DNA from: SZUA-37 sp964472525
Lineage (GTDB): Bacteria > Pseudomonadota > Gammaproteobacteria > UBA6429 > Thiohalophilaceae
DNA: 64,000 nucleotides
Direction of reading: 5' to 3'
Assembly: GCA_964472525.1 (NCBI GenBank)
Contig: CAYYLL010000008.1
Coordinates: forward strand, 39,438-103,437
Shown: one piece after another, positions 19,264-27,980 of the stretch
Numbering within the stretch: the stretch's first letter is position 1
Layout: every line of letters begins with the position of its first letter
Notes under the pieces: model-generated
Told to the model about the DNA's origin: nothing
Database searches by the model: none
What the model saw: the letters and a program-made list of their open reading frames with translations, nothing else
Translations under genes and position numbers: made by a program

Positions 19264-19701
19264 TTACTCAAAATTTCGTACTCTGGCACGATTGTGTTCG
19301 TCATCAAAAAAATAGTTTCGAGGTACTTCCCCATACCATGTTTCATCAACCGTATTAACTATTTGTTCCGTCTTTAAAGAGTTAAAAACCCAGTGTTCCA
19401 GTTGTTGTAATTTTAATTTATTTAATAATTGCTGTACTTCATTAATAAAATCATCGCCATCCGTTGATACAAACACAAATTTCTCGTTCAGATACAGCTT
19501 CTTCCGACTGATTAGCCGTAATTCCCTAATACAAGGCGGACAGGTAATAGACCAAAAAACCAGAGTAAATTCTTTGCCAGCATTCTCATTAAGAATATCG
19601 GCATAACTTTCCGGTTCAAATACTTTGATGTCAGACGTATCAGCCCAAACAATGACAGGAGTTAAAAACAGAATAAAAATTAAATTATATATTTTTTTCA
19701 A
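19264..19701 (-). CDS. TlpA-like thioredoxin-fold protein, exported
   Basis: The 145-residue protein has a signal peptide (KKIYNLIFILFLTPVIVWA) and a thioredoxin fold with the active-site CPPC in FWSITCPPCIREL. FVSTDGDDF fits strand 3 of the fold. The length and motif fit TlpA/ResA-like periplasmic thiol reductases. It is the last gene of a minus-strand group headed by exbB, 153 bases after the Asp-box lipoprotein gene, and may keep cysteines of that lipoprotein (CQCC motif) reduced; this link is inferred. The CPPC dipeptide differs from the CEPC or CVPC of cytochrome c maturation members. Confidence 0.8.
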   Translation of the reverse strand: MKKIYNLIFILFLTPVIVWADTSDIKVFEPESYADILNENAGKEFTLVFWSITCPPCIRELRLISRKKLYLNEKFVFVSTDGDDFINEVQQLLNKLKLQQLEHWVFNSLKTEQIVNTVDETWYGEVPRNYFFDDEHNRARVRNFE

Positions 19702-19854
19702 TCTTATTTACTTATTATAAATAATTTATTCTAGCAGTTCAGATATTTTCAGGAAACCAGCATTACAAAAGCATCAGCCCATGCTCGATACAAAAACTGA
19801 TCCACATCAATAAATATGACTTTAGTAATATTCAAAATCCATCACTGGAAAGTT

Positions 19855-21108
19855 TCAATCAGCTATACGTAATAAATGGTAGTCTTCACCTTTTCGATGC
19901 CAGCTAACATAAATCGCTGCACCATCATGGATTAAAAAAGGATGATCCGAAGGATGACTGCTTTTAGCCAATTGTTCAGGTACAGACCATGACTTACCAG
20001 TATTATTTGATTGCATAAAATAAAGTACCGACTGTTTAGAATCAAATTCTTTCCAGACAATAAAAACCCGCTTACCAAGACTTAATACATCGGCATGTGC
20101 CGCTGCTTTCGAATAATTACCTATATTCAATGGTGTAGAAAAGCTGCTTGCCTGATCTGTAGAATTTGCATAAAACAGACCATGTGCCTGAGGTGCATTA
20201 TTAAACCAGGTGACATGATAAACACCATCATCAGCAATGGAAATGGCAGGGCCATGGTGAGGACAGCCTTCAATATGCCAGTTGTCATGGCTTAATCTTA
20301 TCGGCTTATCTGCCTGATCAGCTTGTTTAAAATTGACGATGGCATGATCCCGGATATTGTCAGCAAAGATGTGTCGCCAGACGATTACCGGCAACTGCTT
20401 ATGGTCGATGGCTATTGCTACACGACAACACTGGCAGGTGCTGTCCGCTATCTTTTTGTTCTTATGAAACGTTTTTCCTCTATCAGTAGATAAAGCATAA
20501 TACAAAGCCGCACCGGTATATTTTTTTCCAGCCGCCTTTGCTACCAACAAGTCCCGCTTATCTAGCCATGCAATATAGATATCCCCTCGACGATTAACAG
20601 CCAGTGCATCAAATCGATGACCGGTAATTTCATGGTCATCATTCACTGTAACAGGTTCAGAAAAATGTTTTCCACCATCAATAGAACGACTGAAACGTAT
20701 ATCACCACTAAAACGTTTTTCAGTTCGTTTTTTGGTCCAGGAAACATAGATTTCACCCCGGGTGCCAAAAGCAATCTTGGGACGATTTTCGGCTTTGGCA
20801 TAAATATTTTCAGGAATACGATTCACTGTTACTGGCAAACTAAATGTCTGACCTTTGTCAGCAGAACGACTAACATAGATGTGGCCAGCATAGTACCACG
20901 CTACCCATAAAACACCCTTGTTATCAAATTTTGCCGAGGGTGCAGATGTACAACGCAAGCTGGGGAAAACGGCAGCTCCCCTACATGCTTTACTGATAGC
21001 CTGCTTATGCGTAATGTGCCCTGTCATTTGGCTACAACCTGAGAGCAAAAATATAAGAAATATACTTATTGAAGAGCCTATTGTTAAAAACTGCCTTCGA
21101 TTAATCAT
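19855..21108 (-). CDS. Asp-box (BNR) beta-propeller lipoprotein, sialidase-like
   Basis: A start at 21108 gives about 417 residues; an upstream GTG at 21120 is possible, but GTGGGAAAG then acts as ribosome binding site. The N terminus has a twin-arginine-like NRRQFLTIG followed by a hydrophobic stretch and the lipobox LLSGC. Five Asp-box motifs are seen (SADKGQTF, SIDGGKHF, STDRGKTF, STDQASSF, SNNTGKSW), so a six-bladed propeller is likely. Sialidase catalytic residues were not found. A CQCC motif sits in ADSTCQCCRVAIA. It lies about 100 bases after the TonB-dependent receptor gene, suggesting a surface or periplasmic binding role in the same uptake path. Confidence 0.75.
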   Translation of the reverse strand: MINRRQFLTIGSSISIFLIFLLSGCSQMTGHITHKQAISKACRGAAVFPSLRCTSAPSAKFDNKGVLWVAWYYAGHIYVSRSADKGQTFSLPVTVNRIPENIYAKAENRPKIAFGTRGEIYVSWTKKRTEKRFSGDIRFSRSIDGGKHFSEPVTVNDDHEITGHRFDALAVNRRGDIYIAWLDKRDLLVAKAAGKKYTGAALYYALSTDRGKTFHKNKKIADSTCQCCRVAIAIDHKQLPVIVWRHIFADNIRDHAIVNFKQADQADKPIRLSHDNWHIEGCPHHGPAISIADDGVYHVTWFNNAPQAHGLFYANSTDQASSFSTPLNIGNYSKAAAHADVLSLGKRVFIVWKEFDSKQSVLYFMQSNNTGKSWSVPEQLAKSSHPSDHPFLIHDGAAIYVSWHRKGEDYHLLRIAD

Positions 21109-21210
21109 TAACTTTCCCACTTATTAATATTTTTCATCACCAGCAATACAACACTTTAATTTTATACTGCTATATTGCTGGTGATAAAAAAATTATTATT
21201 TTAAATAATG

Positions 21211-23499
21211 CTAAATCCTTATACTTGCTTCAAAGTAATAGGTTCGCTGAGGCCATGGATGTGCAACAAAGGCTGACTTATCTGTAACGTTATCAATGCC
21301 AAAAGCAATTTTCCCTGTTTTGCTTATCTGGTAACTTGTTTTCAGATCAACAAAGAGGTAACCATCCACAGCACCATAAACATTACTGGCATTATCGGTA
21401 TTGTCCAGGCGGCTATAACTGTCGCTAACATAACGTACGCCACCAGAAGCATCCCAGTCTTTATTAACATGATAAGTTAAAAACAGATTGGCTCGCCATT
21501 CCGGTATACGTGACATTTGGTTGCCTACTATACTGGGGTTACTATCATTCTTTGTGATTTTACTATCCAGCCAGGTAAGATTAAAGCGTGCGTCCAGATT
21601 TCCATCGAACAGACGTTCACGTTGAACAATATATTCAATCCCTTTGGTTGTAACTTCATCAATAGGTAAAAAGGTAGTTACCGTAGAACCATTGACATCA
21701 ATTGACTGGTTAAAGATTACATTTTTAATGACCTCATGGAACAGGTTGATGCGCATAAAACCATGAACCAGTTGCCGTTCAAGCATCATATTCTGATGAA
21801 TACCTTTTTCCGGTTTTAGTTTGTCGTCGGCAATGACAGTCCCGTTTGTTTTTTTCTCATTATGATAAAGCTCTTCGGCAATAGGAAAGCGATAAGCCCT
21901 GGCAAGTGAGTAACGGTATTTCCATTTACTATCCGGCGCATACCCCACAGAAATCTTTGGTGAAAAGCCGGTTTCACTACGGGTAGCAATGTCCAGATTC
22001 GTACCCGAATAATTATAGTTAATGCCGTTTTTTGTGGTCCAATGCTCATAACGTGCCCCTAAAGCCAGATCCCAATAAGGCTTAAACTGCCACCCCCACT
22101 GTGCAAAGGCAGCATGCATCACCGTATCGCCACCGGATGTGCCGGACAGAGTTGTTTTTTCACCGGCTGCATAATTATTCGAACTATAACTGTCAATTAA
22201 TAATTTATAATAATCATAGTGATAACCTGTAACAAAATTCATATTTTTATTATTCATAAAATTATCGGTACGCGCCTTAACGTCCAGAGTAAACCAGCCT
22301 GTATCACCAAACTCGGTAACACGCCCGCTACCGGTATAAGAAGGATCAGCCGGATTAACACTGGAATTGCGTGATTGGTCTTTAATAATATCAAAGTGAC
22401 TAATATTAGTATCAAGTATCCAGTCACTGTTACCAATGGGGCCTTCCAAAGCAGCACCAAGTAATAACGTTTCCCTATCTTGTTGGCTTACTGCAAAATG
22501 ACTCGCTCTAACCGTAAACAGTTCACCATTAAATACGGCATCACCGCTCCAGACCGGATTTCCACTAGTATCACGTAAATAATTATTAGGTGAATTTGTC
22601 TCACGACTGCGATCCTCATAAGCAAAAGTAAAACGAGCCAACCAGTCACCCATTTCATAACTCATTTTTATTTTAGTTAAATCGGTAATGGCTTTTTCAG
22701 GACCACTATCACCATAATAAATAGCGGCTGTACTTCTACTGTCAGTAGACCGGTACGCGCCGCTTACTACCATTTCACCTCCGGTAGGGGTACCAATTGT
22801 ATTATCATAGCGAAAGCTCATTGGCTGACTTTTATTTTCCAAGTGATTATGCGACAGGTAGAGACTTAGCTTGCCAAAACGATCACCAACAGAAACGTAT
22901 TCACGATGTCCCGTGAAAGTATCATCCGTTCCCATGTACTGATAATCCTGTGAGAAAATACTGGCCTCCGCATTAAAAACAAATTTAGTTGGCATTTTTG
23001 TGCTTATATTCACAACGCCACCCATCGCATTACCGCTGTATTCAGCAGAAAAAGGGCCGTAGATAACTTCTACTGACTCGGTTTCATCGGCAGAAACTAA
23101 GGACCAGCGAGGGGCACCGTTCCATCGAGTTTGAAGAAGATAGTGCAAAGGTAAACCATCAGCAAAGACCATGGTACGGGCAGTCTGAAACATACCTGAA
23201 CCACGGATACCGACTGCACCATTAGGGTCACCAATATAACGACGCCGCACAACCAGACTCGGTTCATATTTAATAAAGTCATCAATCGTTGCCGCATTAA
23301 TACCTTCAACTTCTTCTTTACTGATACTGATGCTCGGGCTGGTATAAGGTGTGTCTGTCGAAGGTTGGATGTCTGTTTTACCTTCAACAACAATTTCACC
23401 CAATATCGCTTTTTCATCTGTTTGTTCTGCTGCTTGTATCTCGCTACTTAACCCCAGCGGAGCAAGCAACAACATTGCTGTTAATAATTTATAGTGCAT
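21211..23499 (-). CDS. TonB-dependent outer-membrane receptor
   Basis: The 762-residue protein has a signal peptide ending near EIQAAEQ, a TonB-box-like GEIVVEG (about 31-37), a plug domain (TIDDFIKYEPSLVVRRR, AVGIRGSGMF, VEVIYGPFSAEYSGNAMGGV) and a 22-strand barrel ending in an aromatic-rich strand with TYYFEASIRI. It imports a large or scarce ligand through the outer membrane using TonB energy. The substrate cannot be read from sequence; no siderophore synthesis gene is nearby. It follows exbB-exbD-tonB by 92 bases in one likely operon, with an Asp-box lipoprotein and a thioredoxin-like gene downstream. Confidence 0.9.
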   Translation of the reverse strand: MHYKLLTAMLLLAPLGLSSEIQAAEQTDEKAILGEIVVEGKTDIQPSTDTPYTSPSISISKEEVEGINAATIDDFIKYEPSLVVRRRYIGDPNGAVGIRGSGMFQTARTMVFADGLPLHYLLQTRWNGAPRWSLVSADETESVEVIYGPFSAEYSGNAMGGVVNISTKMPTKFVFNAEASIFSQDYQYMGTDDTFTGHREYVSVGDRFGKLSLYLSHNHLENKSQPMSFRYDNTIGTPTGGEMVVSGAYRSTDSRSTAAIYYGDSGPEKAITDLTKIKMSYEMGDWLARFTFAYEDRSRETNSPNNYLRDTSGNPVWSGDAVFNGELFTVRASHFAVSQQDRETLLLGAALEGPIGNSDWILDTNISHFDIIKDQSRNSSVNPADPSYTGSGRVTEFGDTGWFTLDVKARTDNFMNNKNMNFVTGYHYDYYKLLIDSYSSNNYAAGEKTTLSGTSGGDTVMHAAFAQWGWQFKPYWDLALGARYEHWTTKNGINYNYSGTNLDIATRSETGFSPKISVGYAPDSKWKYRYSLARAYRFPIAEELYHNEKKTNGTVIADDKLKPEKGIHQNMMLERQLVHGFMRINLFHEVIKNVIFNQSIDVNGSTVTTFLPIDEVTTKGIEYIVQRERLFDGNLDARFNLTWLDSKITKNDSNPSIVGNQMSRIPEWRANLFLTYHVNKDWDASGGVRYVSDSYSRLDNTDNASNVYGAVDGYLFVDLKTSYQISKTGKIAFGIDNVTDKSAFVAHPWPQRTYYFEASIRI

Positions 23500-23591
23500 A
23501 TTGTTCTCCCCAAATTGTTTAAAATAAATTTATAAAATTGATTAGTTAATGGTTTGCTGATTCTCCCGTATCACCAAAAAACCGGTTCAAC

Positions 23592-24203
23592 TCAGTTCAG
23601 TCTGAATTGCATTGCATAACTCACCTGAAGAGGGCAATTCACCTCTTCAGGACAAGCAGGTAATGGCAGTGCTTGTCTAACACTGCCCTTTGCAGCCCGT
23701 CGCAATATCAAAGGGCCACCACTGGCTATTAACCCGGTAATATTGCCATTTCCAAGTAAACGAAAAGAAATTTGAATACTGCCTTCAATACTGCGACGGC
23801 GTGCTGAACGCGGGTAATGTTTGTAACCTTCAATATGTGTCAGTAGGCGCGCAAGGTACTGCTCGCGCAACGGAACTGAATGGTCAGCCTGCTGGCGTTG
23901 CACTTCATCATCAAGCTTGGGAGCAACAACTTGTTCAGGCGTGGGCTGAACCATTTTTTTTTCTTTTATTACTCTTTTTTTAGCAGGTTTTTCCGGTCTA
24001 ATCGGTTTGAATTCAGCAGGCTGCTCTACAGGCTGTTGACTTTGTTTGACCGGTGCTAACAGATTAAGTGAGATACGTGTTTCATAGTTAGGAGCCTGAG
24101 CCTGACTTCCCATTGCCATACGCGTAAATTGCACAAACAAACCACCATGAACAAGAATAGAAAAAATCAGGCTGGCAATATGTATCTGTTTATCTTTATT
24201 CAT
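23592..24203 (-). CDS. tonB: TonB energy transducer
   Basis: The start at 24203 (MNKDKQIHIASL) is preferred because it lies 10 bases after the exbD stop; an upstream in-frame ATG would overlap exbD. The protein of about 203 residues has one N-terminal membrane helix (about 8-27), a Pro/Lys-rich spacer (PVEQPAEFKPIRPEKPAKK) and a C-terminal TonB domain with YPRSARRRSIEGSIQISFRL. It carries proton-motive energy from ExbBD to the receptor encoded next. Being next to its own receptor suggests a dedicated system. Confidence 0.85.
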   Translation of the reverse strand: MNKDKQIHIASLIFSILVHGGLFVQFTRMAMGSQAQAPNYETRISLNLLAPVKQSQQPVEQPAEFKPIRPEKPAKKRVIKEKKMVQPTPEQVVAPKLDDEVQRQQADHSVPLREQYLARLLTHIEGYKHYPRSARRRSIEGSIQISFRLLGNGNITGLIASGGPLILRRAAKGSVRQALPLPACPEEVNCPLQVSYAMQFRLN

Positions 24204-24213
24204 TGCCGCCACA

Positions 24214-24615
24214 TCAGGGTTGTCGCGTAATAATATCGAGTGACTCGGCTCCCGCTTTACGAGCTGCATCCATCACTTTGACAGTAAGGCCAAGTGGAAC
24301 CGATTGATCGCCGCGTAGCACAACCTGTTTTTTATTTCGACCCTGCAAACTCTGGCGCAAAATATCGTCTAACTTGTCAGGATTAATATGTCGCTCATTG
24401 ACTATAATGCCGCCATCCTGATCGATAATAATTTCAAGGATATCTTCATCTTCAAATGCAGTCGCACTTTCTGCTTCAGGCAGAACAATATCCAGTGATT
24501 CATCTTTAACAAAATGAGATGTAAGCAAGAAAAATATCAGCAACAAAAAGACAATATCTATTAACGGGGTCAGGTTGGGTGTATGCCGACGGGGTGGCAG
24601 GCCTTCAAATTCCAC
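24214..24615 (-). CDS. exbD: ExbD/TolR family biopolymer transport protein
   Basis: The 133-residue protein has one membrane helix with the essential aspartate in LTPLIDIVFLLLIFFLL (residues 16-32), then a periplasmic domain (VVLRGDQSVPLG, VMDAARKAGAESLDIITR). With ExbB it forms the proton channel that energises TonB. The start overlaps the exbB end by 11 bases and the stop is 10 bases before tonB, showing tight co-translation. Confidence 0.92.
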   Translation of the reverse strand: MEFEGLPPRRHTPNLTPLIDIVFLLLIFFLLTSHFVKDESLDIVLPEAESATAFEDEDILEIIIDQDGGIIVNERHINPDKLDDILRQSLQGRNKKQVVLRGDQSVPLGLTVKVMDAARKAGAESLDIITRQP

Positions 24616-25267
24616 AACTTTCTACCTCATGACGCTGTGCAGGTTCAACCTCCACAGGTGTATCAACAGCATGAGGCATTGTCTCGATCATTAATGAAGC
24701 AATTTGTTGCATGCCATGTACTCGTTGTGCGGCCTTACCTTCGAGCCAGTGCAACAAAAATAAAATAGGTAATGAAACGGCTAAGCCTATACCGGTAGTA
24801 ATCATCGCTTCCCAAATACCACCCGCTAAGGCTTGTGCATCTACCTTGCCACCGGCTTGTTCAATAACCATAAAGGCTTTGATCATTCCGGTAATGGTGC
24901 CAAATAATCCCAGCAGTGGTGCCGTATCTCCCAACAACCCAAGAGTACGAAAACCATGTTGCATACGCTGTAATTCCTGTGAACCAATTCGGGTAGCAAC
25001 ACGCAGCAGATCATGCACACCGCGTTGAGATGCCTGATACAACCCATTAATCACAGCAACTTCAGGACCGTGTCGTTTAGCAATTAATACAGGCAGTTTG
25101 TCTTTATGTAATGCTTCTTGTAGTTGAGGTATAAAATCCGAAGCTAACCGTCCCATACGCAAAAAATGTATGTAGCGATCCAGAACAATTGCCACGGCAA
25201 AAACAGTGTAGCCAAGCAAAACCCATGCAACCGGCCCACCTTTCGTAAAGATTTCATATAAACTCAT
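24605..25267 (-). CDS. exbB: ExbB/TolQ/MotA family proton channel protein
   Basis: The 220-residue protein has three membrane helices: near the N terminus (VAWVLLGYTVFAVAIVLDRY), and two around LGLLGDTAPLLGLFGTITGM and TGIGLAVSLPILFLLHWLEG. The GxxxTAPLLGLFGTI segment is diagnostic for the MotA/TolQ/ExbB family. It is the first gene of the exbB-exbD-tonB-receptor operon. Its leader contains a strong stem-loop followed by T residues (25427-25483), which could attenuate the operon. Confidence 0.92.
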   Translation of the reverse strand: MSLYEIFTKGGPVAWVLLGYTVFAVAIVLDRYIHFLRMGRLASDFIPQLQEALHKDKLPVLIAKRHGPEVAVINGLYQASQRGVHDLLRVATRIGSQELQRMQHGFRTLGLLGDTAPLLGLFGTITGMIKAFMVIEQAGGKVDAQALAGGIWEAMITTGIGLAVSLPILFLLHWLEGKAAQRVHGMQQIASLMIETMPHAVDTPVEVEPAQRHEVESCGI

Positions 25268-25426
25268 AGTATTGTTAATCCAACTGCCTGATAAAAACTA
25301 TTTAGTTAACACCCAATTCATTCTGTTCTTTAATATAGAAATTATCTGGAATAATTTAATACAATTTTCTACTGTACAATCCCTCCTGCGATAACATATC
25401 TGCCTTTTACAACGACTATTGTAAGT

Positions 25427-25483
25427 AAAAAATAGTGGAGATAACAAAAATGAAAGAAACGTCATAATTTATTATCTCCACTA
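25427..25483 (-). terminator. terminator-like hairpin in the exbB leader region
   Basis: TAGTGGAGATAA (25433-25444) and TTATCTCCACTA (25472-25483) are a perfect 12-base inverted repeat with a 27-base loop. Read on the minus strand the stem is followed by six T residues, the form of an intrinsic terminator. It lies about 160 bases before the exbB start. It could attenuate exbB transcription or end a short minus-strand RNA. The rest of the 360-base gap holds the regB promoter region. Confidence 0.55.
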
Positions 25484-25548
25484 AAGAGGTCAGTACGAAA
25501 GCTAGAGTAATCGTTTAGGTAAACTACTGGAATGTGGCATAGTGTCGC

Positions 25549-25563
25549 GTGACAAATTGTCAC
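25549..25563. promoter_or_regulatory. palindrome GTGACAAATTGTCAC upstream of regB
   Basis: GTGACA and TGTCAC form a perfect inverted repeat about a three-base centre, 66 bases before the regB start. It resembles published RegA/RegR boxes of the GNGNC...GNCNC type, which fits autoregulation by RegA. A possible sigma-70 promoter overlaps it (TTGTCA at 25558 and TATGCT about 18 bases on). Operator identity is inferred. Confidence 0.5.
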
Positions 25564-25628
25564 AGTCAAAAAAAAGGGAATATGCTAGACTATAAAATCC
25601 TGATAAAACACATCGCTCGAATAAAAAT

Positions 25629-26903
25629 ATGACCCTGCTTACGTCTACAAATCACATCCACATGAGACGACTGTTTCATTTACGCAATTTTGCCCTTATC
25701 GGCCAGATAGCTGCGGTTGCCTTTACATTAAATGTGTTAAATATCGACTTACCCACTAGCAAAATCAGCCTGATTATTTTTCAATTTACCTTGTTTAATC
25801 TGTTCGTCTGGTTTCGTTTAAAACAACCCAAGCCTGTCACTGAAAATGAAATATTTATTCACCTGATGTTTGATGTTTTTACACTGGCCTTACTTTTATA
25901 TTTTAGTGGAGGCGCAACCAATCCCTTTATAATGCTTTTTCTTTTTCCGTTAACTATTACAGTTACCATTTTACCGATTCGCTATGCCTGGCTATTAGCA
26001 AGTATTACGGTTATATGCTATAGCCTGCTTATGTTCCAATATCAACCATTACCAATAGAACATCAATCACATACAATATATGGGATCAATAGCGAATCTG
26101 ACTATAATTTACATCTTATTGGTATGTGGATGGCTTTTATACTCAACGCTGGATTAATTACATACTACGTATATGGGATGAGCAGCACTTTACACCATCA
26201 ACAAAAACAACTTACAAACGCACGTGAACAATCTATACGTGATGAACAACTGATTATTCTTGGGACTCTTGCAGCTAGCACTGCTCATGAATTAGGTACG
26301 CCACTAGGTACAATGGCATTACTTATAAATGAGATTGAACAGGATATTACTAATGCGAGTACATCTGTTATCTCAGATCTTAATAATCTTAAAAAACAAA
26401 TCAATCGCTGTAAAACATCATTGGCAGATTTATCTGCATCAGTTGGAGCTCCATCCAATTTATTTGATCATAAAAAACAACCTGTCTGCCAGTATCTTCA
26501 AAATATTATTACCGAAATATATGATACTCACCCAAATATAAAAATACACTTTCATTGCACACCAGATAGCTCATCCATATTATATACAGACAGAACTTTA
26601 AGCTTATCACTTATTAATATTATTGATAATGCTATTGAAGCCTCACCAGAATTTGTTGATATATCCATTGACAACAATGATGGTTTAATACAGATTGTCA
26701 TTTTAGATCATGGTCAGGGGTTATCTGATGAAGCATTAGATAAAATAGGCCAGCAACCCTACAGTGAAAAAGAACTTGGGCTTGGTTTAGGCTTATATTT
26801 AGCCTACGCTGCAATACACCGACGCAAGGGAAATATTATTCAACAAAATTGCTACCCTGAAGGTAGTAAAACAACCATTCTTTTACCTCTGGCTCAGAAA
26901 TGA
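25629..26903 (+). CDS. regB: redox sensor histidine kinase RegB/PrrB
   Basis: The 424-residue protein has six membrane helices (about 18-190) with the quinone-binding heptad GGATNPF in SGGATNPFIMLFLFP, then a kinase core with the H-box AHELGTPLGTMALLI, N-box NIIDNAIEASP and G-boxes DHGQGLS and GLGLGLYLA. A cysteine in INRCKTSL sits near the position of the redox-active Cys265 of Rhodobacter RegB. The protein should sense quinone redox state and phosphorylate RegA, encoded 13 bases downstream. Together they control respiratory and energy genes in known bacteria. Confidence 0.92.
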   Translation: MTLLTSTNHIHMRRLFHLRNFALIGQIAAVAFTLNVLNIDLPTSKISLIIFQFTLFNLFVWFRLKQPKPVTENEIFIHLMFDVFTLALLLYFSGGATNPFIMLFLFPLTITVTILPIRYAWLLASITVICYSLLMFQYQPLPIEHQSHTIYGINSESDYNLHLIGMWMAFILNAGLITYYVYGMSSTLHHQQKQLTNAREQSIRDEQLIILGTLAASTAHELGTPLGTMALLINEIEQDITNASTSVISDLNNLKKQINRCKTSLADLSASVGAPSNLFDHKKQPVCQYLQNIITEIYDTHPNIKIHFHCTPDSSSILYTDRTLSLSLINIIDNAIEASPEFVDISIDNNDGLIQIVILDHGQGLSDEALDKIGQQPYSEKELGLGLGLYLAYAAIHRRKGNIIQQNCYPEGSKTTILLPLAQK

Positions 26904-26916
26904 TATTACATTAAAT

Positions 26917-27465
26917 ATGAAAAATATTAATTCTAAAAATTTATTACTCTTGGATGATGATGAAAATTTTTGTGATGTTCTAACTCGCGCATTAACACGA
27001 TACAATTTTAATGTTGTTGCTAGCCATTCTATCGCTAATGCTTGCTTTATTTTACATAAGGCTGAAATTGAATTTAAGTATGCCATTATCGACTTACGAA
27101 TTGGTCAGGAATCAGGACTTGAAGCCGTTAGCCGAATTATTGAGTATTCACCAAATATTAAAATAGTGATCCTCACTGGCTATGCAAGCATCGCAACCGC
27201 CGTGGAAGCTATAAAGCTAGGAGCTAAACAGTATCTCACTAAACCCGCTGATATTACCGATATTGTCGATGGCTTTGGAAAAAACAAGGGGGATATTGAC
27301 ACACAACTTGCAGAAAATCCAATGTCCATAAAAAGGTTGGAATGGGAACATTTACAAAAAGTTTTACGGGAAAATAATGGCAATATATCAGCCGCTGCAA
27401 GAGCATTGGATATGCATCGTCGCACTCTGCAACGTAAATTACAAAAAAAACCCGTCAAGCATTAA
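26917..27465 (+). CDS. regA: response regulator RegA/PrrA/ActR
   Basis: The 182-residue protein has a receiver domain (LLLDDDENFCDVL, phospho-acceptor Asp in YAIIDLRIGQESG, ILTGYASIATAVEAIKLGA, LTKPAD) and a Fis-type helix-turn-helix (NGNISAAARALDMHRRTLQR). Both are highly characteristic of RegA. The linker, normally proline-rich in alphaproteobacteria, is here short and lacks the proline run. It pairs with RegB and likely binds DNA as a dimer after phosphorylation. Confidence 0.93.
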   Translation: MKNINSKNLLLLDDDENFCDVLTRALTRYNFNVVASHSIANACFILHKAEIEFKYAIIDLRIGQESGLEAVSRIIEYSPNIKIVILTGYASIATAVEAIKLGAKQYLTKPADITDIVDGFGKNKGDIDTQLAENPMSIKRLEWEHLQKVLRENNGNISAAARALDMHRRTLQRKLQKKPVKH

Positions 27466-27520
27466 TCAACGCTTAACCTCCTTGTTCTCGATAAAGACAC
27501 AAACCTCCAGAATCTAGATA

Positions 27521-27949
27521 TTAATCCATACTTAATAATTTTATAATTTTATTAGGTTGTTGAGTAATATCGGCAAGGGTATATTTTTCTAACGTTGAAA
27601 AAAATGCTGCCTGTGCTTCATTTAAAATACCTTTTAGCTCGCAATGGCCATTTAAAGGACAAATCGGTTTCTGACAATTCACAACTTCTATATTTGTTTC
27701 CATTACCTGTACAATTTCACCTAGGTTCGTTTTCTCTGCGGTTTTTGCCAGATAAATACCACCATTTTTTCCTCGCACGGTTTTAACGTAACCATTTATG
27801 GCAAGATTATGCACGACCTTGGTTAAATGATTTTTACGTATATTAAAATGACAGGCAATATCGTTGATAGTTACCAACGAGCCTTTATCCTGTAGTGATA
27901 AAAAAATAAGAACCCGAAGTGAAAAATCTGTGTGGTGAGTGAGTTGCAT
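27521..27949 (-). CDS. nsrR: Rrf2-family nitric-oxide-sensing repressor NsrR
   Basis: The 142-residue protein has the Rrf2 winged helix (QLTHHTDFSLRVLIFLSLQ, NDIACHFNIRKNHLTKVVHN, VRGKNGGIYLA) and three cysteines at 92, 97 and 103 spaced C-x4-C-x5-C, as in NsrR. These should hold an Fe-S cluster that NO destroys, lifting repression. The gene is 31 bases after the reductase gene and probably last in the truncated-haemoglobin operon, so NsrR may regulate itself. IscR is excluded by the cysteine spacing and context. Confidence 0.88.
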   Translation of the reverse strand: MQLTHHTDFSLRVLIFLSLQDKGSLVTINDIACHFNIRKNHLTKVVHNLAINGYVKTVRGKNGGIYLAKTAEKTNLGEIVQVMETNIEVVNCQKPICPLNGHCELKGILNEAQAAFFSTLEKYTLADITQQPNKIIKLLSMD

Positions 27950-27980
27950 GACTTACCTTTAATACTGATTAATCATTATA

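Noticed and set aside
25450..25467. Possible five-codon leader peptide ATG AAA GAA ACG TCA TAA inside the exbB-leader hairpin loop
   Set aside because: GGAG precedes it, but it is on the strand opposite to exbB and too short to judge; coincidence is more likely.
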